In this document: piece after piece, positions 1 through 9,991 of the stretch
Layout: every line of letters begins with the position of its first letter
Numbering within the stretch: the stretch's first letter is position 1
Source of the DNA: Halomonadaceae bacterium T82-2
GTDB lineage: Bacteria > Pseudomonadota > Gammaproteobacteria > Pseudomonadales > Halomonadaceae
Length of the DNA: 64,000 nt
Direction: 5' to 3'
Assembly: GCA_001577635.1 (NCBI GenBank)
Contig: LSBP01000009.1
Location: forward strand, 1-64,000
The notes under the pieces: model-generated
The model's database searches: none
What the model was told of the DNA's origin: nothing
The model's input: only the letters and a program-made list of their open reading frames with translations
Translations under genes and position numbers: made by a program

Positions 1-77
1 GCCAGATGCGATCTTCGTCCCTCCACCCCGGCAAGTCTTCTCCATACTGCCCGTGTTGGGTCATTTCCAACATACAA

Positions 78-106
78 GCGACTTCAGTCGCGATGAAGCG
101 GCCCTC
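78..106 (+). repeat. REP palindrome at the 3' end of the RAYT gene
   Basis: This single REP unit has the perfect inverted repeat GCGACT-TC-AGTCGC at 78-91. The following bases through 106 are identical to the REPIN copy that starts at 2839. It lacks the GTGGGAG head present in the full copies. It overlaps the stop codon of the transposase-like gene at 105-566, the usual placement of REPs around their RAYT gene. Confidence 0.8.
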
Positions 107-566
107 AAAGCCAGACTGCATCCCAGTGAGGATACTGCCCCACACTCTCGACCAGGCCGGCCCGCAAGGGGTTGGCGATGATGTAACGGGCCACGGCTTT
201 CATGTCTTCCTCGCGACGCAGCAGCCGATCATGAAAGCCGGTTTCCCACACAGGCCCCCGACGCTGCAGGTAGTGATTGAGGCTCCTGGCGGAGCGCCCC
301 TTGAACCGCTTGACCACCTGACTCAGAGAACACGCATCCCCCAGCATGAAAAGCCAGTGCACGTGATCCGGCATGACGACAAAGCTCTGCGAATGCAGCC
401 ATTGCTCTTCATGCAACTGCTGCATTTCACGGACGACCAGCCGCGCCGCCCGCCAATCCATCATCAGAGGCGACCGCTGATGGGTACAGGTAGTAACAAG
501 ATACACATGCCTGGGCATCGAGCGACGGCCGGCCCGCAATGCGCGAGATCCCGGTGTCATATCCAC
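105..566 (-). CDS. REP-associated tyrosine transposase (RAYT), Y1_Tnp/IS200-like
   Basis: A single-strand DNA endonuclease of the HUH/Y1 family. Known RAYTs recognise and mobilise REP palindromes and are usually single-copy, vertically inherited genes rather than parts of an insertion sequence. The HUH motif is seen as MPDHVH with the metal-binding histidines at residues 68 and 70. The catalytic tyrosine is probably Y128 in the typical context ARYIIANPLRAGL. Length, 153 aa, is normal. The first codon is GTG with GGGAGG just upstream; an ATG two codons later is an alternative. REP units lie at both ends (78-106 and 678-697) and two REPINs lie 2.3 kb away, as expected of a domesticated RAYT. 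Confidence 0.9.
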   Translation of the reverse strand: MDMTPGSRALRAGRRSMPRHVYLVTTCTHQRSPLMMDWRAARLVVREMQQLHEEQWLHSQSFVVMPDHVHWLFMLGDACSLSQVVKRFKGRSARSLNHYLQRRGPVWETGFHDRLLRREEDMKAVARYIIANPLRAGLVESVGQYPHWDAVWL

Positions 567-677
567 GGGTCTCCTCCCTTGTTAAGAGCCACTCCGAGCC
601 TCCGCCTGATGGGCAAACTCGTCAGGATGCTCATGGCGGGGGCACGCATCCCGGCAGCGACCGTTTCGTGCCTGACG

Positions 678-697
678 CATCGCGACTGAAGTCGCTT
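678..697 (-). repeat. REP palindrome upstream of the RAYT gene
   Basis: The inverted repeat GCGACT-GA-AGTCGC lies at 682-695. It is the same REP stem as at 78-91 in opposite orientation, so the RAYT gene sits between two inverted REPs. A fragment matching only the REP head (GGGAGCGACTT on the minus strand) follows at about 736-748 and looks like a decayed copy. Confidence 0.75.
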
Positions 698-800
698 CCG
701 CACGCTTCCCGCAAGTGCGCCGCTTGGCGCGGATCAAGTCGCTCCCGCGGTTCCGCCGCTCCCGACCACCCGGGCCCGGTGGCAAACTCGCCCTGCCCTC

Positions 801-1688
801 TCAGGCCGGCTCGGTGCTTGGGCTTGTCTGCAGCTGCTGAAGGCCGAGCCCGGCGAGGATCAGCACCAGCCCCACCAGAGTGGAAGCGAGGATCGGCTCG
901 CCGACCACCCAGTGCAGCAGCAGCAGCGAGACCGGCGGCGAGAGGAAGATCAGGTTGGCGACCCGGGCGGTGCGCGAGACCTGATGCACCGCCATCTGCC
1001 AGAGCACGAAGGCGAAGCCCATCTCGAACAGGCCCACGTAGACCCCGGCGCCGAGGCTCCCCCAGCCGTGCCAGGCGAAGCCCGGGCCGGCGGCGACGAT
1101 CCCCGTCAGCACCGGCAGGCCGACGCTGAAGTTCTGCCATTGGGCAACCAGCGGCTCGCGCTCGTCGCGGGCGTTGAGCAGCCAGTAGAGCGCCCACAGC
1201 AGGGTCGAGGCCAGCGCAAGCAGCACGCCGAGCGGGTCGGCGAAGGCGACGTCGAACACCCGGCCGCGGGTGGCGATGGTCCACACCCCGGCGTAGGCGA
1301 CCAGCCCGGCCAGCACGTCGCGCGGGGTCAGCCGCTGGCCGAGGATCGGCACGGCGAGAAACGCCATGGCCAGCGCCCAGGTATAGTTGAGCGCCATGGC
1401 CTCCTGGCCGGGCAGGCGGTCGTAGGCGGCGAACAGCGTCAGGTAGTAGGCCACCGGGTTCATCAGCCCGGCCCACAGCGCGGTGCGCCAGCCGCCGCGC
1501 AGCGCGCTGCCCAGCTGACCGCGATGCACCACCAGCACGCCGATCAGCAGCCACGAGACCAGCGCGGCGATCCACATCAGCTCGACCGGGGTCATCGTCG
1601 TCAGGGCCAGCTTGAAGGCGGTGGCCACGGTCGACCACAGCCCCACCGCCCCCGTGCCGTAGAGTATCGCGCGCTGATCCCGGGTCAT
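801..1688 (-). CDS. EamA/DMT-family metabolite exporter
   Basis: A 295-aa inner-membrane transporter with about ten predicted hydrophobic helices arranged as two EamA repeats, the drug/metabolite transporter layout. An aromatic-rich early segment (VGLWSTVATAFKLAL) and the second repeat beginning near residue 150 (LLALASTLLWALYWLL) fit the family. The substrate cannot be read from the sequence; relatives export amino acids or small metabolites. The start ATG has CAGGGAG upstream. It is divergent from zntB across about 120 bp, which must carry both promoters. Confidence 0.85.
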   Translation of the reverse strand: MTRDQRAILYGTGAVGLWSTVATAFKLALTTMTPVELMWIAALVSWLLIGVLVVHRGQLGSALRGGWRTALWAGLMNPVAYYLTLFAAYDRLPGQEAMALNYTWALAMAFLAVPILGQRLTPRDVLAGLVAYAGVWTIATRGRVFDVAFADPLGVLLALASTLLWALYWLLNARDEREPLVAQWQNFSVGLPVLTGIVAAGPGFAWHGWGSLGAGVYVGLFEMGFAFVLWQMAVHQVSRTARVANLIFLSPPVSLLLLHWVVGEPILASTLVGLVLILAGLGLQQLQTSPSTEPA

Positions 1689-1809
1689 GGTCGCTCCCTG
1701 CTTGTCTGATCCTGCGGGTACATTAGGATGATGCCGGACAGCCTAACCGGCCCATGCCCGGCTGGCGACCGCGTTCCCCCTTCACCCCCCCCGACCCGCA
1801 GGAGACGCC

Positions 1810-2811
1810 ATGGTGACCGCTTCCGCTTCCCTCGATCCGCCCGCCAACGGCAGCGCCTTCGTCAGCGCCTATCGCCTCGACGCTCGGGGCGGCGGCACGG
1901 CGCTCGACGACGCGACCCTGCGGCGGGCCTGGCATGAGGACGAGGCGCCGCTGTGGCTGCACCTGGACTTCCGCCAGGCGGATGTCACCGACTACCTGCA
2001 GACGGTGGCCGAGCTCGACGAGGCGGTGATCGAGGCGCTGCTCGAGCCCGACACCCGGCCGCGGGTCGCCCGCTTCGGCGACGGCGTGGTCACCACCCTG
2101 CGCGGGCTGGGCCTGGAGGGCGGCGCACGGCCGGAAGAGATGATCTCGCTGCGCGTGTGGGTCACGCCGCGGCGGCTGATCACCCTGCGGCGCCTGCCGC
2201 TGCGGGCGGTCAGCGTGGTGCGCCAGCGCATCGATGCCGGCGACGGCGCCCTGTCGATCCCCGACCTGCTGGCCTGGCTGGTCGAGACCCTGGTCGACCA
2301 GGTCGGCGACGTCACCCACCAGCTGGAGGACCGCATGGCCGAGCTGGAGGACGCCCAGCTCGGCGACACCGACATCGACGCCGATGACCTGACACGCATT
2401 CGTCGGCCACTGATCACGCTGCGCCGCTTCATGGGTCCGCAGCGCGACTGCCTGGCCCAGCTGGCCCAGGGGCCGACCTGGTTCGACGAGGACAGCCGGA
2501 TCTCGATCCGCGAGAGCGCCAACCAGCTGTCGCGCTACGTGGAGGACTTCAACGCCATGCAGGAGCGGGCGCTGATCCTGCAGGAGCAACTGTGGAGCGA
2601 GCACAACGAACGCCTCAACCAGCGCATGTACATGCTGGCGATCATCACCACGGTGTTCCTCCCGCTGAGCTTTCTCACCGGCCTGCTGGGGGTGAACGTC
2701 GGCGGCATCCCCGGCGCCGACAGCCCCCACGGCTTCGCGGTCTTCCTGCTGATCACCCTGGGGCTGGGGGTGGCGGTGATGGTGCTGCTCAAGCGCAAGC
2801 GGTGGTGGTAA
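1810..2811 (+). CDS. zntB: Zinc transporter ZntB (CorA family)
   Basis: A 333-aa CorA-superfamily protein, very close to the usual ZntB length. A long cytoplasmic N-terminal domain rich in acidic residues and coiled coil (residues 1-270) precedes two C-terminal membrane helices. The first helix ends in GVNVGGIPG, the ZntB form of the CorA GMN signature. The protein ends in a basic KRKRWW tail, as in the family. It should form a pentameric inner-membrane zinc conduit; ZntB was first described as an exporter and later as a proton-coupled importer, so the direction is left open. The start ATG follows AGGAGACGCC. Confidence 0.93.
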   Translation: MVTASASLDPPANGSAFVSAYRLDARGGGTALDDATLRRAWHEDEAPLWLHLDFRQADVTDYLQTVAELDEAVIEALLEPDTRPRVARFGDGVVTTLRGLGLEGGARPEEMISLRVWVTPRRLITLRRLPLRAVSVVRQRIDAGDGALSIPDLLAWLVETLVDQVGDVTHQLEDRMAELEDAQLGDTDIDADDLTRIRRPLITLRRFMGPQRDCLAQLAQGPTWFDEDSRISIRESANQLSRYVEDFNAMQERALILQEQLWSEHNERLNQRMYMLAIITTVFLPLSFLTGLLGVNVGGIPGADSPHGFAVFLLITLGLGVAVMVLLKRKRWW

Positions 2812-2838
2812 CCCGCCGGTCGACAGGGTCCGCCGGGC

Positions 2839-2909
2839 TGTGGGAGCGACTTCAGTCGCGATGAAGCGGCCCTCGAGACCCCGCTATCGGGGATGAATCC
2901 CCTCCCACA
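2839..2909. repeat. REPIN copy 1 (two inverted REPs)
   Basis: This 71-bp unit is bounded by TGTGGGAG and its inverse CTCCCACA. The left REP has stem GCGACT-TC-AGTCGC. The right REP has stem GGGGAT-GA-ATCCCC. Read outward-in, both follow one pattern: GTGGGAG, stem, TTCA-type loop, stem, GAT. That is the REP doublet (REPIN) architecture known from RAYT-carrying gammaproteobacteria. Confidence 0.9.
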
Positions 2910-2952
2910 AGACCAGCCATCAGACCGGGCAGCATGGACAAGCCGTTGTCAT

Positions 2953-3022
2953 TGTGGGAGCGACTTCAGTCGCGATCAATCGGCCACCGGGTACCGCTAT
3001 CGGGGATGAATCCCCTCCCACA
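2953..3022. repeat. REPIN copy 2 (tandem, same orientation)
   Basis: A second REPIN lies 114 bp after the first, in the same orientation. It has identical outer arms (TGTGGGAG and CTCCCACA) and identical palindromic stems, but the spacer between the two REPs differs. Conserved stems with drifting spacers indicate selection on, or recent copying of, the palindromes. It lies between zntB and the convergent SelW-like gene. Confidence 0.9.
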
Positions 3023-3038
3023 AGATAACCCGGCGAGC

Positions 3039-3308
3039 CTAGCGATCGACATGGCCGAGGTCGCGCTCGGGATCGAGCCGGTCGCGGACCCGGCGCTTGA
3101 GCTCCTTGACGTCGGGGAAGCCGCCGTCGCGCTTGCGCTCCCAGAGCGGCTGGTCGTCGTAGAGCACCTCGAAGTGCCCGCCGTGACTGGGCGCCAGCGC
3201 CACCTCCGCAAGGTCCTCGCCGAACGTGGAGAGCAGCTCCTGGGCGTACCAGGCGGCGCGCAGAAGCCAGTTGCATTGCGTGCAATAATGGATGCGAATA
3301 TGGGCCAT
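3039..3308 (-). CDS. SelT/SelW/SelH-family (Rdx) thioredoxin-fold protein
   Basis: An 89-aa protein of the Rdx family. The redox motif near the N-terminus is CTQC (C9, C12), so this is the cysteine version of a family whose selenoprotein members have CxxU. The short alpha/beta sequence and a conserved GGHFEV segment around residue 47 agree with SelW-like proteins. A cytoplasmic thiol-redox role is inferred from the family. The start gives a length typical of bacterial members, and GGGAGGTC precedes it. It is convergent with zntB across the REPIN block. Confidence 0.85.
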   Translation of the reverse strand: MAHIRIHYCTQCNWLLRAAWYAQELLSTFGEDLAEVALAPSHGGHFEVLYDDQPLWERKRDGGFPDVKELKRRVRDRLDPERDLGHVDR

Positions 3309-3404
3309 GATGACCTCCCGGGGGTGAGCACGGCCCGATGATAACAAGCAGCAGCGCCCGGCGACGCCCCGGGCAGCGACATTCAGCGGACGAGGGAACG
3401 CGAC

Positions 3405-4721
3405 ATGGGTGATGCGAATGCCAGCCAGTCCCGGCTCTACGAGTGGCTGACCGGCGACGAGGACGCCCGGATGTGCCGGGATATCTCCGAGGCCGCCTGC
3501 CACGAGCAGCCGGGCAACTTCTTTCGTCATCTGCTGGCCTCGCTGGGCAACAAGCTGGCCGACGAGCTCTCCAGTGCGCGGCTGGTGCTGCCCTGGCTGC
3601 TCGGCGCCATCGGCGCGCCGGTGTGGATGGTGGGGCTGCTGGTGCCGATCCGCGAGGCCGGGGCGCTGCTGCCGCAGGTGCTGATCGCCGGTGTCGCCCG
3701 CCGCCTGCCGCAGCGCAAGTGGATCTGGGTGATCGGCGGGCTGATCCAGGCATTCAGCGCCGCGCTGCTGGCCGCGCTGGCGCTGCTCGGCCACGGCGGC
3801 CTCGGCGGCGCGCTGGTGCTGGCCGTGCTGGTGGCGCTGTCGCTGGCGCGCGGGCTGTCGTCGATCGCCACCAAGGACGTGCTGGGCAAGACCATCGCCA
3901 AGCAGCGCCGCGGCAACCTGATGGGCTGGAGCGGCAGTGTCGCCGGCGCCGTGACGCTGGCCGCCGGGGCGGTGCTGATGCTGTTCAACGACCGTCCGGG
4001 TGAGCTGGCGCTGGCGGTGCTGCTGGCCGTCGCCGCGCTGGGCTGGCTGGTCAACGCCGCCTGTGCAGCCGCGATCCGCGAGGAGCCCGGCGCCACCGAG
4101 GGCGGCAAGAGTGCCTGGCAGAGCCTCGGCGAGGGCATTACCCGGCTGCGCCGCGACCGCGCCTTCCAGCGCTTCAACCTGGCACGCGCGCTGCTGCTGT
4201 CGAGCGCCCTGGCCCTGCCCTACATCGCGCTGCTCGGCCAGCATCAGGGCGGCGCACAGCTGGGCGGACTGGGCGTGCTGATCCTGGTCTCGGGCCTCGC
4301 CGGCATGATCGCCAGCCCTGTCTGGGGCAAGCGTGCCGATGCCTCCAGTCGCCGGGTGATGCGCGATGCCGGGCTCGCTGCCGCCGTCTGCTGCCTGGCC
4401 GCCGCGGCCGTGGCCTGGGCCCCGGGCGCCTGGAGCGCGACGATCTGGCCCTACGCCCTGCTCTACGGTGCGCTGGTGATCGCCCATGCCGGCGTGCGCC
4501 TGGGTCGCAAGACCTATGTCGTGGACCTGGCCGGGGCCGAGGATCGCGCGCTCTACGTGGCGCTGTCGAACACCCTCACCGGTGTGCTGATGCTGCTGGT
4601 CGGCGGCCTGATCGGGGCGCTGGCGCAGTGGATCGGCAGCGCCGCACTGCTGCTGGTGCTGGCAGGCTGCGCACTGGCGGCGGCGGTCTGCGCCCATGGC
4701 CTGCCCGAGGTGGAGTCGTGA
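3405..4721 (+). CDS. MFS transporter
   Basis: A 438-aa integral membrane protein with about twelve hydrophobic helices in two halves separated by a polar loop near residues 225-255 (REEPGATEGGK and RLRRDRAFQRFNLAR). The N-terminus is unusual: about 55 polar residues come before the first helix. The substrate is unknown. The start ATG follows GAGGGAA. The LOV gene follows on the same strand after 100 bp, so co-transcription is possible but not shown. Confidence 0.8.
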   Translation: MGDANASQSRLYEWLTGDEDARMCRDISEAACHEQPGNFFRHLLASLGNKLADELSSARLVLPWLLGAIGAPVWMVGLLVPIREAGALLPQVLIAGVARRLPQRKWIWVIGGLIQAFSAALLAALALLGHGGLGGALVLAVLVALSLARGLSSIATKDVLGKTIAKQRRGNLMGWSGSVAGAVTLAAGAVLMLFNDRPGELALAVLLAVAALGWLVNAACAAAIREEPGATEGGKSAWQSLGEGITRLRRDRAFQRFNLARALLLSSALALPYIALLGQHQGGAQLGGLGVLILVSGLAGMIASPVWGKRADASSRRVMRDAGLAAAVCCLAAAAVAWAPGAWSATIWPYALLYGALVIAHAGVRLGRKTYVVDLAGAEDRALYVALSNTLTGVLMLLVGGLIGALAQWIGSAALLLVLAGCALAAAVCAHGLPEVES

Positions 4722-4821
4722 CATCCCGCCGCGTTGCATTCCTGTCATCCACTGGTCAAGATGACGCCCAAAAACGCCGTCGGGATGTCCCGCCACGGCC
4801 ATCGTCAAGGACAGCCGCACC

Positions 4822-5256
4822 ATGAAACGACCGCCGATGATCGACGCCAAGCTCCTGGAACGCATTGTCGATGCCTCCGCCGACGGCATCGTGGTCGCCG
4901 AACAGGAAGGCGACGAAAACATCCTCATCTACGTCAACCAGGGCTTCGAGCGGCTGACGGGCTACAGCACCGACGAAATCCTCTACCGTGACTGCCGCTT
5001 CCTGCAGAACGACGACCGCGATCAGCCGGCGCTCGAGCGCATCCGCCAGGCACTCGCCGAGAAGCGGCCGTGTCGCGAGGTGCTGCGCAACTACCGCAAG
5101 GACGGCAGCCTGTTCTACAACGAGCTGTCGATCACCCCGGTCTTCGACGAACAGGACCAGCTGACCTATTTCATCGGCGTGCAGAAGGACGTGACCCCGC
5201 TGGTCGAGGCCCTCCAGGAACTCGACGCCCTCAAGGCCGAACGCAACGCCGGCTGA
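4822..5256 (+). CDS. Short LOV-domain blue-light photoreceptor
   Basis: This 144-aa protein is one PAS/LOV domain with short helical extensions and no effector domain. The flavin-adduct motif is YRDCRFLQ with the reactive cysteine at C58; other flavin-contacting positions of LOV domains are present at N90, N100 and Q121. The layout closely matches the short Pseudomonas putida LOV proteins (SB1-LOV type), which dimerise through terminal helices and act as slow-reverting blue-light switches. The asparagine usually preceding the cysteine (NCRFLQ) is aspartate here, as in that short group. The chosen ATG has AAGGA upstream; M6 aligns better with known homologues but has no ribosome site. Partner and output are unknown. 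Confidence 0.9.
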   Translation: MKRPPMIDAKLLERIVDASADGIVVAEQEGDENILIYVNQGFERLTGYSTDEILYRDCRFLQNDDRDQPALERIRQALAEKRPCREVLRNYRKDGSLFYNELSITPVFDEQDQLTYFIGVQKDVTPLVEALQELDALKAERNAG

Positions 5257-5305
5257 GCGCCTGCCGGGGCCTCGGCGGCCCCGGAAAAAACATCGACCTC
5301 CCCTC

Positions 5306-5334
5306 TTGTGCACGGCGCCGACTGACGCTATATA
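5306..5334 (+). promoter_or_regulatory. Candidate sigma-70 promoter for the small gene at 5391
   Basis: A -35-like TTGTGC (5306-5311) and a -10 TATATA (5329-5334) are separated by 17 bp. The -10 sits in the short palindrome GCTATATAGC. It lies about 55 bp upstream of the start codon at 5391. Prediction by eye only. Confidence 0.5.
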
Positions 5335-5390
5335 GCGAGCAGAACAGTCCGGGCACGTTCGCCCGCCAGCCAGGGTCATGGGAGGTCATC

Positions 5391-5594
5391 ATGAGCCGTG
5401 AGTCCTTCATCGAAGAAGCCGACTTCTTCGACGCCGTCAACGACGCGCATTTCTCCCGTTCACGCACCAGCCGCCACGATACGCTGCGCGCCCGTCGCCG
5501 GGTCGAGACCCTGCTGGAAGAGCGCCGCCTGAAACGCGCCATCGAGGATGACTGGCTCAACGAGCTGGACGGCGAGGAAGAAGAGGAAGAGTGA
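5391..5594 (+). CDS. Small charged protein with acidic tail (PA3496-like)
   Basis: A 67-aa soluble protein. The middle is basic and helical (TLRARRRVETLLEERRLKR) and the end is a run of glutamates. This matches the general look of the PA3496 family of small Pseudomonas-type proteins annotated as putative envelope-integrity factors; the assignment is tentative. The start is well supported by GGAGGT five bases upstream and by a promoter-like sequence at 5306-5334. Function is not known. Confidence 0.65.
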   Translation: MSRESFIEEADFFDAVNDAHFSRSRTSRHDTLRARRRVETLLEERRLKRAIEDDWLNELDGEEEEEE

Positions 5595-5706
5595 GCCACG
5601 GACCGACCGCGGCCGCCGCGGTCGATAACCCGGTCCACTGGCCTTTCGAGATTGCCGCCACTATCATCGGTGGGCTTTACCTTCATCTCCAACCGACCGG
5701 ATATCC

Positions 5707-7368
<1,662 letters not shown>

Positions 7369-7396
7369 CGGCATCGCGGCATCGATCGCTTGACAC

Positions 7397-7430
7397 AGAA
7401 GGCCCGCGGGGACACCCCCGCGGGCCTTCT
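7397..7430 (+). terminator. Rho-independent terminator after ettA
   Basis: A perfect 15-bp stem (7397-7411 with 7416-7430) and a 4-nt loop ACAC end in CTTCTTG. It lies 28 bp after the ettA stop codon. The minus-strand DUF1328 gene ends shortly beyond it, so the hairpin may serve both directions. Confidence 0.85.
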
Positions 7431-7465
7431 TGCGTGAAGAGCTTGCGTGAAGAGCCCGCCCCGCC

Positions 7466-7621
7466 CTATCGCCGGCTGCGGATGAGCGACACGATGAACA
7501 GGATCAGGAACACCACGAAGAGGATCTTGGCGATGGTCGCGGCGACGCCCGCGACGCCGCCGAAGCCCAGCACGGCGGCGATGATGGCAATGACGAGAAA
7601 GATGATGGCGTAGTTGAGCAT
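7466..7621 (-). CDS. DUF1328-family small membrane protein
   Basis: A 51-aa protein made almost entirely of two hydrophobic helices joined by a glycine-rich turn ([12 protein letters not shown]) and ending in RSRR. This is the DUF1328/YtjA layout and length (E. coli YtjA is 53 aa). These are abundant small inner-membrane proteins of unknown function, often stress-induced. The start Met gives the family length and has AGGAC upstream. Confidence 0.85.
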   Translation of the reverse strand: MLNYAIIFLVIAIIAAVLGFGGVAGVAATIAKILFVVFLILFIVSLIRSRR

Positions 7622-7763
7622 GCAGTCGTCCTTGTATCGGCAGGGTTTCCCTGTGATCGATTCGGCCGGTCCGGGCCGATGCCCCGTCCTCGGCCACCGA
7701 TCACGCGACTTGAGAATCGTCGGGAAATGCCCAAGCGTCAAGGTCGGACGGCGCCGCTCGCCG

Positions 7764-8678
7764 TCAGTAGAACCCCGGCTCGCCGGGCGGGCGCGTCTTG
7801 AAGCGCCGATGCAGCCACAGGTACTGCTCGGGGTGACGACGGATCGCCGCCTCGATCACCGCATTGATGCGCGCGGCATCGGCGACCTCGTCGCCGCTCG
7901 GAAAGCCTTCCAGCGCCGGCAGGTACTCCAGGGTGTAGGTGCGGTCGTCCGGGTTGCGATGGAAGATCAGCGGCATCACCGGCGCCCCGGTCATCCGCGC
8001 GATCTTGGCGGTGAGCTTGATGCTCGCCGCCTCGATGCCGAAGAACGGCGCGAAGACACTGGCCTCGCGTCCGAAGTCCTGATCCGGCGAGTACCACACC
8101 GCATAGCCGGCCTTGATGCGCCGCACCACGCCACGCAGGTCACGGCGATCGATGGCCCGGCCGAAGATGTGCGAACGCGCCCGGGTCATGAAGCGCTCGA
8201 ACAACGGGTTGTCGTGGGGCCGATAGACCACGTCGGCGGGGAAATACAGCGAGTGCAGCGCGCCGCCGAGATCCAGCGTCGAGAAGTGGATGCCGATGAT
8301 CAGCGCGCCCTTGCCGCGGGCCAGCGCCTGATGCATGTGCTCCTCGCCGCGGAAGGTCACGCGGTGGCGCAGGTGCTCCGGGTCGCGGCACCAGCCGGTG
8401 GCGGTCTCGAGGATACCGATGCCGTTGGCGAGGAAGGTGCGCTTGACCAGCCGCGTCCGCTCGTCGTCGCTCAGCTCGGGAAAGCACAGCCGCAGGTTGG
8501 TCTCGGTGATGTGGCGGCGCCGCCCGGCGAACCGCCAGGCCAGCCAGCCGATCAACCGCCCCGTGGCCAGCTTGAGCCGCCACGGCAGCCAGGCGCCCAG
8601 GCGCATCAGGCCGATGGCCAGCCAGGTGGGCCAGTAGCGAGGGTGGGCGAAGGACGGCGTGGAGGAGGAGTCGGCCAT
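7764..8678 (-). CDS. lpxL: LpxL/HtrB-type lipid A acyltransferase
   Basis: A 304-aa membrane-anchored acyltransferase that adds a secondary acyl chain from acyl-ACP to Kdo2-lipid IVA. The family H-x4-D/E dyad is seen as HFSTLD (H131, D136), and a hydrophobic N-terminal helix follows the start. Other family segments are present (SPDQDFG near 195). I chose the second in-frame Met; an upstream ATG at 8717 would add 13 polar residues and neither start has a strong ribosome site. It lies downstream of alr on the same strand. A second family member at 30102-31034 shows that the genome has at least two, so the specific LpxL versus LpxM/P role is not settled. Confidence 0.85.
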   Translation of the reverse strand: MADSSSTPSFAHPRYWPTWLAIGLMRLGAWLPWRLKLATGRLIGWLAWRFAGRRRHITETNLRLCFPELSDDERTRLVKRTFLANGIGILETATGWCRDPEHLRHRVTFRGEEHMHQALARGKGALIIGIHFSTLDLGGALHSLYFPADVVYRPHDNPLFERFMTRARSHIFGRAIDRRDLRGVVRRIKAGYAVWYSPDQDFGREASVFAPFFGIEAASIKLTAKIARMTGAPVMPLIFHRNPDDRTYTLEYLPALEGFPSGDEVADAARINAVIEAAIRRHPEQYLWLHRRFKTRPPGEPGFY

Positions 8679-8754
8679 GGGTGTTGCGTGATTCCCGGAA
8701 TCTGGACGAGGCGCCATTGTAACCGGCTCGCCGGGACCCGGCGAGCCGGGCCCG

Positions 8755-9861
8755 TCAGGCCTCGTCGCCCGAGTAGCGGCGTGGCACCCGAGGCAGGATG
8801 CCGGTCATCAGCGTGTAGCTGATGGTGTCGCAGTAACGGGCCACTTCGTCCACCGACAGCACCGCCCCGCTGTCGTCGCGGCCCCACAGCACCACCCGGC
8901 TGCCGATACCGGCGTCCGGCAGGTCGGTGAGGTCCACCGTGGCCATGTCCATCGATACCTTGCCCGCCAGGCCGCAGCGCTGGCCGTCGACCAGCACCGG
9001 CGTGCCATCCACGGCATGGCGGTCGTAGCCGTCACCATAGCCGACGGCGATCACGCCGATCCGTGAACGCCGCGGCGCCCGCCAGCGGCCGCCGTACCCT
9101 ACCGGCTCGCCGGCGTCGATCTCGCGCACGGCGATGATCTCGGAACGCAGCGTCATCACCGGGTGCAGGTCGCGGGCGGCGTCGTTGTCGCCTTCCAGCG
9201 GGTTGCTGCCGTAGAGCATCACGCCGGGGCGATTCCAGGCGCCGTGGGCCTGCGGCCAGGCCAGCGTCGCCGGGGAGTTGGCCAGACACAGCGGCGCGCC
9301 GAGCTGCCCGGCCAGCGCCTCGACCTGGGCCATCTGGTGCTGGAAGTAACCGGGATCCAGGGCATCCGCGGTGGCGAAGTGGGTCATCAGGTGCAGGTCG
9401 GTGACCCGCTCGGGCGCCGCATGCAGGCGCTGCCAGGCTGCCGCGGCCTGCTCGGGCGGGAAGCCGAGACGATGCATGCCGGTATCCACCTTGAGCCAGG
9501 CGGGAATCGGCCGGCGCGGGCGATGGGCCAGCAGCGCGTCGATCTGCCAGTCGCTGTGCACGGCGACCCACAGCCCCAGCGCCTCGACCCGCTCGAGCTC
9601 GTCAGCGGAGAAGATGCCCTCGAGCAGCACGATCGGCCGCTCGATGCCGGCGGCGCGCAGCGTCTGCGCTTCCTCGATGCAGGCCACGGCAAAGGCCGGA
9701 GCCAGCCCCTCGAGGGCCCGTGCACAGGCGACCGCGCCATGACCGTAGGCGTCGGCCTTGAGCACCGCCAGCGCCCGGCTGCCGGGCGCCAGCGCCTGGG
9801 CCAGACGGTAATTGTGACGCAGGGCGGCAAGATCGATAGCGGCATGCAGCGGCCGGGCCAT
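8755..9861 (-). CDS. alr: Alanine racemase
   Basis: This PLP enzyme interconverts L- and D-alanine for peptidoglycan. Length, 368 aa, is typical. The PLP lysine is K35 in AVLKADAYGHG. The catalytic tyrosine motif VGYGDGYDRH lies near residue 272, and the C-terminal beta domain ends normally with the DTISYTLMTG segment. The start ATG has GGAGT upstream (TCAGGAGTTCCTC). It is the first gene of a probable two-gene minus-strand unit with the acyltransferase, and both products serve envelope synthesis. Confidence 0.95.
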   Translation of the reverse strand: MARPLHAAIDLAALRHNYRLAQALAPGSRALAVLKADAYGHGAVACARALEGLAPAFAVACIEEAQTLRAAGIERPIVLLEGIFSADELERVEALGLWVAVHSDWQIDALLAHRPRRPIPAWLKVDTGMHRLGFPPEQAAAAWQRLHAAPERVTDLHLMTHFATADALDPGYFQHQMAQVEALAGQLGAPLCLANSPATLAWPQAHGAWNRPGVMLYGSNPLEGDNDAARDLHPVMTLRSEIIAVREIDAGEPVGYGGRWRAPRRSRIGVIAVGYGDGYDRHAVDGTPVLVDGQRCGLAGKVSMDMATVDLTDLPDAGIGSRVVLWGRDDSGAVLSVDEVARYCDTISYTLMTGILPRVPRRYSGDEA

Positions 9862-9943
9862 GAGGAACTCCTGAAGGGGCCAAAAAGGGCCTCATTATTT
9901 AGCAGCCGACCCGGGATTTCACCCCCGATAACGCCCAAAAACA

Positions 9944-9978
9944 ACGCCCCGGGCAGACGAATCGACTACCCGGGGCGT
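9944..9978 (-). terminator. Terminator after the TolC-family gene
   Basis: A perfect 10-bp stem ACGCCCCGGG/CCCGGGGCGT (9944-9953 with 9969-9978) is followed on the minus strand by TTGTTTTTG. It lies 14 bp past the stop codon of the TolC-family gene. Confidence 0.85.
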
Positions 9979-9991
9979 ATCGCGCGCAGGA

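Noticed and set aside
105-566. A complete IS200/IS605 insertion sequence
   Set aside because: There is no IS200-type end or accessory gene; flanking REPs and the RAYT-type C-terminus fit a domesticated REP-associated gene.
3309-4928. Upstream extension of the SelW-like gene to a 629-codon frame
   Set aside because: The extension is antisense to the MFS and LOV genes. Only the last 89 codons match a protein family, and they have their own Met and ribosome site.
5264-5284. CCGGGGCC-TCGGC-GGCCCCGG hairpin after the LOV gene as a terminator
   Set aside because: It is followed by A residues on the plus strand, and on the minus strand its T-run precedes the stem, so it fits a terminator in neither direction.
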